DNA of 64,000 nucleotides from Deroplatys truncata (lineage: Eukaryota > Arthropoda > Insecta > Mantodea > Mantidae): NCBI GenBank assembly GCA_030765065.1, contig CM060978.1, positions 58,494,421 through 58,558,420 of the forward strand, given 5' to 3'. The notes under the pieces are model-generated. The model was not told the DNA's origin. It saw only the letters and a list, made by a program, of their open reading frames with translations, and ran no database searches. Numbering within the stretch: position 1 is the stretch's first letter; each line of letters starts with the position of its first letter. Positions 57,335 to 64,000 of this stretch are shown here, in pieces. A program made the translations under genes and the position numbers.

Positions 57335-57545
57335 AAAGTATTGAACAATTTAAGGAAATAACAAGCAATACCTCAAAAGTGTACTATCTTGTTTTCACGG
57401 GTTTTCCAGATCGGTAAGCGTTAGAATACTCTTAGAGCTTTTTTCAGGTTTTTTAGCGGTTGTCCCTGGCCGGTAGGCAAATGATAAAGTTTTTCTATAA
57501 CGTCGTCGTTTTGGCTTGTGGCGCACGGATACTAGGCACGTACTC

Positions 57546-57548
57546 GCG

Positions 57549-57580
<32 letters not shown>
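57546..57580. repeat. (CG)n(CA)n alternating purine-pyrimidine tract
   Basis: CGCGCGCGCG followed by CACACACACACACACACA: an uninterrupted alternating tract able in principle to adopt Z-DNA. Confidence 0.75.
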
Positions 57581-57584
<4 letters not shown>

Positions 57585-57603
57585 TAGTAGCGTATAAAAA
57601 AAA

Positions 57604-58375
57604 CTGATGTGTTACACTCACATGACTTTCTCTACTCTTGTACAATCTAATTGGTAGCTTTTAAGCGATAGTCAAATATTTTAACGCTGGTTGCTATGTG
57701 GCGAATTCCATTCTGTTTGCATGTTCAGGACATAAAAAAAATGAATAAACGAATTTGAGAAAAAGTATAAGTATTGGAAAATTTAAGGAAATAACAAGCA
57801 ATATCTCGAAAACGGTTCACTCAACACAAGAAACGTATATGACATAAGTTGTGTATTTTAACGCGATCTACATTTTTTGTGTAGTAAAATTTTGTCTATC
57901 TCTTATGGTTTACCAGTTATGCAAAAAAGTCGTTCACAATGAAGAATATTTTTGGAGACATTCCCAGAAAATTCGAGATATACATTTTATTTGACATGAC
58001 AATATCTTAAACATATTATGTTTTAATCAAAATCGTTAGAGCCGTTTTTGAGAAAATTAAAATTTTCGAAAAATGTTCCATGTAAAGGGTAGTCTGGGGT
58101 GGGGGGATTTTCTTGAAAACCTTCGTGTCGCATCTCTGGAAGATACTGAACCTAAATACCAAGTTTGGTGTTTATCCGACTGTTCGTTTTTGAGTTATGC
58201 TGTTCACAGACACACAGACACACAGACAGACACACACACGGACATGTTTCCAAAAATGCTTTTTTTTTTTTTGGTTTCAGTGATTCTCAAAACATGTATT
58301 TCCAGTGAAATCTCGGTATCGAATTTTTGGGTGGAATGCAATACCTCCCCTACTTACTATACGTAGTAGAGAAAG
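57604..58375 (-). mobile_element. HINE-like element, young subfamily, internally shortened
   Basis: On the plus strand it starts CTGATGTGTTACACTCACAT and ACTTTCTCTACT, with a deletion after CTTGTACAATCTA. The rest is complete, with ACAGACACACAGACACAC and the end TACTATACGTAGTAGAGAAA. Confidence 0.8.
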
Positions 58376-59697
58376 TAAAAATGAATAACGCATTTGAGAA
58401 AAAGTATAAGTATTGGAAAATTTAAAGGAAATAACAAGCAATATCTCGAAAAACGGTTCACTCAACAAAATAAATGTATATGGCATAAGTTGTGTATTTT
58501 AACGCGATCTACATTTTTTGTGTAGCAAACTTTTGTCTATCTCTTACGGTTTATCAGTTATGAAAAAGTCGTTCACAATGAAGAATTCTTTTGGAGACAT
58601 TCCCAGAAAATTCGAGATATACATTTCATTTCTCTCGACATTATCTTAAATATATGATATTTTCATCAAAATCGTTAGAGCCATTTTTTAATACAAACAG
58701 AACGGGATTTCACAAGTGAAACAGTACTGTGATAACGATACCACTGAAACAAAAAAAAAAAAATCTGATGTGTAACACTCACATGACTTTGTCAACTCTT
58801 GTACAAAGTATTTTTACAAACGCTTATTCCCCATCTAGTTCATGTTAATCGAGATAAACATTTGCAAAATCTATTTTATTGCTAATTTTCTTGTATAAAA
58901 AAAAAAATCTGATGTGTAACACTCACATGACGTTCTCTACTCTTGTACAAAGTATTTTTACAAACGCTTATGCTCCATCTAGTTCATGTTAATCGAGATA
59001 AACATTTGCAAACTCTATTTTATTGCTAATTTTCTTGTAGATGTAGGGGAAAATATATTTACAAGGGGAATATAGAAAAACAGTAGCCTTTAAGCACATA
59101 CATATCTCTTAATAGCTGGTTGCTATGTGCAGCACCATTCTTTTTGCCATAGATTAATACTGTTTGCATATCAAAGACAAAAAAAAAATGAATAACGAAG
59201 TCCCATTTGAGAAAATAAATATTGGAAAATTAACAAACAATATCTCGAAAACGGTTCACTCAACAACAAAAATGTATATTACATAAGATGTGTATTTTAA
59301 CGCGATCTACATTTTTTGTGTAGTAAAATTTTGTCTATCTCTTACGGTTTTTCAGTTATGAAAAAGACGTTCACAATGAAGAATACTTTTGGAGACATTT
59401 CCAGAAAATTCGAGATATACATTTCATTTCTCACGACATTATATTAAACATACGATATTTTTCATCAAAATCGTTAGAGCCATTTTTTTTAATACAAAGA
59501 GAACGGGATTTCACAAGTGAAACAGTACTGTGATAACGATACCAACAAAACTAATTATTATTCACCCACTGAAACACATAAAAAAAATCTGATGTGTAAC
59601 ACTCACATGACTTTTCTCATCTCTTGTACAAAGTATTTTTACAAACGCTTATTCCCCATCTAGTTCATGTTAATCGAGATAAACATTTGCAAACTCT
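58322..59697 (+). repeat. Left arm of a long inverted duplication
   Basis: The reverse complement matches 62629-64000 almost base for base. Differences I can see are few: CCTCC/CTTCC near 58305 (just outside), GGCATAAG/GGCGTAAG near 58483, one T of a T-run and ACAAACAG/ACAAAGAG near 58690. The arm holds partial HINE-like copies (58376-58690, 58764-58898, 58909-59490, 59588-59697, all minus in element sense). Between them is a unit AACGGGATTTCACAAGTGAA ... CTGTGATAACGATACCA not seen elsewhere. It ends at CAAACTCT, where the spacer begins. Confidence 0.9.
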
Positions 59698-59765
59698 TTG
59701 CGTCACGCCCGGGCAATAAAACAAAAATCATATTGAGCAAGATGCCCGGCGTGACGCATTGCGCG
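59698..59765. other. Small inverted repeat at the left arm/spacer junction
   Basis: GCGTCACGCCCGGGCA faces TGCCCGGCGTGACGC, stem about 15 bp with one bulge and a 30-base AT-rich loop, followed by GCGCGGCGCGCG. Confidence 0.6.
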
Positions 59766-59814
59766 GCGCGCGTTTGCCGTAAACCGTTACAGTTGCCGTA
59801 CTTATATTATCCTT

Positions 59815-60015
59815 TTTTTTAAAAAAAAAAATCTTCGCCATCTTAGTTCACAAATTCACCGCTAATTCCTTCTCGTCATTTTTCATCCAATCACCTTTGA
59901 TTTTATTTTCGCCTATCACATCACGTTATTTCAATTTGTCCACCTATCAGAGATCGTCTTATTTACACCAATCACAACGCTCCACGTCACTACTTGTTCT
60001 GCTTTTTAACCCTCG
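59815..60015 (-). repeat. Diverged inverted copy of the CCAAT-array repeat
   Basis: The minus strand reads GGGTTAAAAAGCAGAAC, AGTGACGTGGAGCGTTGTGA, TTGGTGTAAATAAG, GGTGATTGGATG and AACTAAGATGGCGAAGA, the same order as in 54360-54720. Confidence 0.6.
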
Positions 60016-60094
60016 GTCGTGCATGTTTTGCGTCCTTGAGTTTCCATACCTCGCACACGCAACACCACAGCGCGATAACATGTCCACGTGCTAG

Positions 60095-60198
60095 CTGGTG
60101 TACCGGTACGATCGCCTCCTGGGCCTGCTCAACGCCGAGGAAGTGGTAGTGCAGACCTGCGTACCCGTGACGAACCAGGTCATGTACGTGGTGTTGAG
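60095..60198 (+). other. GC-rich possible exon or exon relic
   Basis: One frame reads LVYRYDRLLGLLNAEE then VVVQTCVPVTNQVMYVVL, with strongly GC-ending codons, unlike the AT-rich surroundings. It is framed by CTAG on the left and AG|GTAACT on the right, which could be splice sites, although the pyrimidine tract is poor. I do not recognise the peptide. The opposite strand is also open for 82 codons, so coding is unproven. Confidence 0.25.
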
Positions 60199-60297
60199 GT
60201 AACTCCGAGGAGAGCCCCAAGGAGATCCACGCTACCAATACCGTGATTACGGCTTACACCACGGCACACAAGTGCCTAGTGTTATTTTGTCACCTGA

Positions 60298-61866
60298 AGC
60301 GAAAGGTCTCCGTGGACACGTATCGAAGCTGCAATCTGCCGTTCACGTATAGAAACAGAGGTACAGTTGCCTAACACTAAGGTCTCCGTGGACACGTATC
60401 GAAGCTGCCATCTGACGTTCACGTATAGAAACACAGGTACAGTTGCCTAGCACTAAGGTCTCCGTGGACACGTATCGAAGCTGCAATCTGCCGTTCACGT
60501 ATAGAAACAGGTATAGTTGCCTAGCACTAAGATCTCCGTGGACACGTATCGAACCTGCAATCTGCCGTTCACGTATAGAAACAGAGGTATAGTTGCCTAG
60601 CACTAGCACTAAGGTCTCCGTGGACACGTATTGAAGCTGCAATCTGCCGTTCACGTATAGAAACAGAGGTACAGTTGTCTAGCACTAAGGTCTCCGTGGA
60701 CACGTATAAAAACACAGGTACAGTTGCCTAGCACTAAGGTCTCCGTGAACACGTATCGAAGCTGCAATCTGCCGTTGACGTATAGAAACAGGTATAGCTG
60801 CCTAGCACTAAGATCTCCGTGGACACGTATCGAAGCTGCAATCTGCCGTTCACGTATACAAACAGAGGTACAGCTGCCTAGCACTAAGGTCTCCGTGGAC
60901 GCGTATTGAAGCTGCAATCTGCCGTTCACGTATAGAAACAGAGGTGCAGTTCCCTAGCACTAAGGTCCCCGTGGATACGTATCGAAGCTGCAATCTGCCG
61001 TTCACGTATAGAAACAGAGGTGCAGTTGCCTAGCACTAAGGTCTCCGTGGACACGTATCGAAGCTGCAATCTGACGTTCACGTATAGAAACAGAGGTGCA
61101 GTTGCCTAGCACTAAGGTCTCCGTGGACACGTATCGAAGCTGCAATCTCCCGTTCACGTATAGAAACAGAGGTACAGTTGCCTAGCACTAAGGTCTCCGT
61201 GGACACGTATTGAAGCTGCAATCTGCCGTTCACGTATAGAAACAGAGGTGCAGTTGCCTAGCACTAAGGTCTCCGTGGATACGTATCGAAGCTGCAATCT
61301 GCCGTTCACGTATAGAAACAGAGGTGCAGTTGCCTAGCACTAAGGTCTCCGTGGACACGTATCGAAGCTGCAATCTGCCGTTCACGTATAGAAACAGAGG
61401 TACTGTTGCCTAGCACTAAGGTCTCCGTGGACACGTATCGAAGCTGCAATCTGCCGTTCACGTATAGAAACAGAGGTACAGTTGCCTAGCACTAAGGTCT
61501 CCGTGGACACGTATCGAAGCTGCAATCTGCCGTTCACGTATAGAAACAGAGGTGCAGTTGCCTAGCGCTAAGGTCTCCGTGGACACGTATCGAAGCTGCA
61601 ATCTGCCGTTCACGTATAGAAACAGAGGTGCAGTTGCCTAGCACTAAGGTCTCCGTGGACACGTATCGAAGCTGCAATCTGCCGTTCACGTATAGAAACA
61701 GAGGTACAGTTGCCTAGCACTAAGGTCTCCGTGGACACGTATCGAAGCTGCAATCTGCCGTTCACGTATAGAAACAGAGGTACAGTTGCCTAGCACTAAG
61801 GTCTCCGTGGACACGTATCGAAGCTGCCATCTGACGTTCACGTATAGAAACACAGGTACAGTTGCT
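60298..61866. repeat. 76-bp minisatellite, 21 copies
   Basis: The unit begins AAGGTCTCCGTGGACACGTA, then TCGAAGCTGCAATCTGCCGT, TCACGTATAGAAACAGAGGT, ACAGTTGCCTAGCACT. From copy 9 (60887) on, the period is exactly 76; the left third has shortened units, including one with a 25-bp deletion at about 60705. A few variants (TACAGTT/TGCAGTT, ATCGAAG/ATTGAAG) alternate in a higher-order manner. There are no spacers, so it is not CRISPR-like. Confidence 0.95.
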
Positions 61867-62319
61867 GACTTTTTAAAAACTCAATATTCTTGGTATATAG
61901 AGGCTTATTATGAGGTGATACATCCATTTATATGAATTTTCACGATCCACCACTGCACGATTTCTACCATCGCCAATAAAAATGCATTTAAAAGATTTTA
62001 CCGCTGACGTACATCCGCTCTCAGGCTCTTTTTACACATAGATCAGCCACACACGTTCTCTGTACGTAAGGCTGCACATGGGAAATGACTGTTTGCAGAC
62101 TTCAGTTATTCCTGATGTTATTAGTGCAAATATTAAAACTGAGTATCGTGTGTAGTGCTTTTGTGTTGTGCCAGTGCATACGTGTTATGTAAAATGTAAA
62201 GAATTAAATAAAAATCAGCAGATACTTCCTTTCTAAGGAGTAACACCAACTGTTGAATATAAATTCTCAAAGTGCTACGTTCGTACGACCTCTACCCTCT
62301 ATATCTTATAGGTGAGTAC
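61867..62319. other. Unassigned spacer right of the minisatellite
   Basis: AT-rich, no frame or repeat recognised. Confidence 0.5.
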
Positions 62320-62628
62320 GAAAGTATGTAGATCGCGTTAAAATACACAACTTATGTCATATACATCTTTATTGTTGAGTGAACCGTTTTCCAGATATTG
62401 CTTGTTATTTACTTAAATTTTCCAATAGTTATTTTCTCAAATGGGAATTCGTTATTCATTTTTTTTTGTCTTTGATATGCAAAGAGTATTAATCTGTGGC
62501 AAAAAGAATGGTACTGCACATAGCAACCAGCTATTAAGAGATATGTATGTGCTTAAAGGCTACTGTTTTTCTATATTCCCCTTGTAAATATATTTTCCCT
62601 ACATCTACAAGAAAATTAGCAATAAAAT
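62320..62628 (+). repeat. HINE-like element part continuing into the right arm
   Basis: GTAGATCGCGTTAAAATACA, GTGAACCGTTTTCCAGATAT, ATGGGAATTCGTTATTCATT, ATAGCAACCAGCTATTAAGA. It has no counterpart at the left arm junction, so it lies outside the mirrored part. Confidence 0.75.
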
Positions 62629-64000
62629 AGAGTTTGCAAATGTTTATCTCGATTAACATGAACTAGATGGGGAATAAGCGTTTGTAAAAATACTTTGTAC
62701 AAGAGATGAGAAAAGTCATGTGAGTGTTACACATCAGATTTTTTTTATGTGTTTCAGTGGGTGAATAATAATTAGTTTTGTTGGTATCGTTATCACAGTA
62801 CTGTTTCACTTGTGAAATCCCGTTCTCTTTGTATTAAAAAAATGGCTCTAACGATTTTGATGAAAAATATCGTATGTTTAATATAATGTCGTGAGAAATG
62901 AAATGTATATCTCGAATTTTCTGGGAATGTCTCCAAAAGTATTCTTCATTGTGAACGTCTTTTTCATAACTGAAAAACCGTAAGAGATAGACAAAATTTT
63001 ACTACACAAAAAATGTAGATCGCGTTAAAATACACATCTTATGTAATATATACATTTTTGTTGTTGAGTGAACCGTTTTCGAGATATTGTTTGTTAATTT
63101 TCCAATATTTATTTTCTCAAATGGGACTTCGTTATTCATTTTTTTTTGTCTTTGATATGCAAACAGTATTAATCTGTGGCAAAAAGAATGGTGCTGCACA
63201 TAGCAACCAGCTATTAAGAGATATGTATGTGCTTAAAGGCTACTGTTTTTCTATATTCCCCTTGTAAATATATTTTCCCCTACATCTACAAGAAAATTAG
63301 CAATAAAATAGAGTTTGCAAATGTTTATCTCGATTAACATGAACTAGATGGAGCATAAGCGTTTGTAAAAATACTTTGTACAAGAGTAGAGAACGTCATG
63401 TGAGTGTTACACATCAGATTTTTTTTTTTATACAAGAAAATTAGCAATAAAATAGATTTTGCAAATGTTTATCTCGATTAACATGAACTAGATGGGGAAT
63501 AAGCGTTTGTAAAAATACTTTGTACAAGAGTTGACAAAGTCATGTGAGTGTTACACATCAGATTTTTTTTTTGTTTCAGTGGTATCGTTATCACAGTACT
63601 GTTTCACTTGTGAAATCCCGTTCTCTTTGTATTAAAAATGGCTCTAACGATTTTGATGAAAATATCATATATTTAAGATAATGTCGAGAGAAATGAAATG
63701 TATATCTCGAATTTTCTGGGAATGTCTCCAAAAGAATTCTTCATTGTGAACGACTTTTTCATAACTGATAAACCGTAAGAGATAGACAAAAGTTTGCTAC
63801 ACAAAAAATGTAGATCGCGTTAAAATACACAACTTACGCCATATACATTTATTTTGTTGAGTGAACCGTTTTTCGAGATATTGCTTGTTATTTCCTTTAA
63901 ATTTTCCAATACTTATACTTTTTCTCAAATGCGTTATTCATTTTTACTTTCTCTACTACGTATAGTAAGTAGGGGAAGTATTGCATTCCACCCAAAAATT
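62629..64000 (-). repeat. Right arm of the long inverted duplication (runs off the window)
   Basis: Mirror image of 58322-59697. It contains the same sequence of HINE-like pieces and T-runs in reverse (element sense plus) and the same AACGATACCA unit. At 63949 a young copy starts TTACTTTCTCTACTACGTAT, mirroring 58330-58376. The mirror has not ended at base 64000. Confidence 0.9.

Larger units (their letters stand above)
52821..64000 (-). other. Ddr intron upstream of exon A (partial)
   Basis: Ends at the AG acceptor at 52822-52821. It contains a palindromic element, a long tandem repeat, HINE-like copies and the inverted duplication with its minisatellite. Bases 52860-54030 are AT-rich and unassigned. 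A 60-codon minus-strand reading frame at 53494-53676 has no family I recognise. Confidence 0.75.

Noticed and set aside
60343-60929. Open frames of about 90-100 codons across the minisatellite
   Set aside because: A 76-bp period is not a multiple of three, so the frames exist only in the irregular left part; no start context or family.
60298-61866. CRISPR-like array
   Set aside because: Direct tandem units with no unique spacers, in an animal genome.
58322-64000. Dismissing the inverted arms as a pure assembly foldback
   Set aside because: The arms differ by several single-base and T-run changes and the spacer is asymmetric, so an artefact is possible but not the simplest reading.

Overview
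The window looks like a repeat-saturated stretch of an arthropod (probably insect) nuclear genome. Evidence: spliced exons with GT-AG junctions and matching phases, very long introns, tRNA-derived SINEs, Jockey-type LINE remnants, mariner, Tc1 and hAT-type DNA transposons, and LTR remnants. I see no bacterial-style gene organisation. The species cannot be named from the sequence.

The only host gene I can support is on the minus strand: three consecutive coding exons of a discoidin-domain receptor (DDR) tyrosine kinase, at 52820-52652, 16118-15925 and 3417-3175. Their phases match exactly (1/1, then 0/0). Together they give 606 nt, or 202 uninterrupted codons, covering the cytoplasmic juxtamembrane region up to the glycine-rich loop of the kinase. 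The extracellular and membrane exons must lie beyond the right edge of the window and the rest of the kinase beyond the left edge. The two complete introns are 36,533 and 12,507 bp, so nearly the whole window is intron.

By hand tally, roughly two fifths of the window belongs to one interspersed family of about 0.8-0.9 kb, present in both orientations. I call it the HINE-like family. I take element sense as the strand that begins ACTTTCTCTACTACG, carries a GT-rich microsatellite, and ends AGTAGAGAAAGT followed by a small stem-loop (ATGTG/CACAT) and a T-run; strands below follow this sense. A 5' inverted repeat, a matching 3' subterminal repeat, a 3' stem-loop, an internal microsatellite and insertion inside T/A runs are the features of Helentron-derived DINE-1/HINE elements. 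That assignment is inference. Young copies sit inside older copies, one as a head-to-tail dimer, giving a readable insertion history.

Other regions, left to right. 1.6-2.5 kb and 5.7-6.5 kb: two LTR copies in inverted orientation, one followed by tandem primer-binding-site-like modules. 4.5-5.6 kb: LINE RT fragment. 7.4-10.6 kb: degenerate Jockey-type LINE(s). 13.4 kb: hAT-type MITE with a perfect 8-bp duplication. 14.9-15.8 and 36.2-37.1 kb: second LTR-like repeat. 21.8-23.2 kb: mariner relics. 30.4-31.7 kb: complete-ended mariner. 40.9-41.3, 42.5-42.7, 50.0-50.5 and 2.7-2.9 kb: SINEs. 44.1-44.8 kb: internally deleted transposon. 47.2-48.6 kb: full-length Tc1-like element. 54.0-56.8 kb: palindromic element plus an approximately 1.06-kb tandem repeat rich in CCAAT and ATGGCGG motifs. 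58.3-64.0 kb: a very recent inverted duplication (arms of at least 1.37 kb) around a spacer holding a 76-bp, 21-copy minisatellite.
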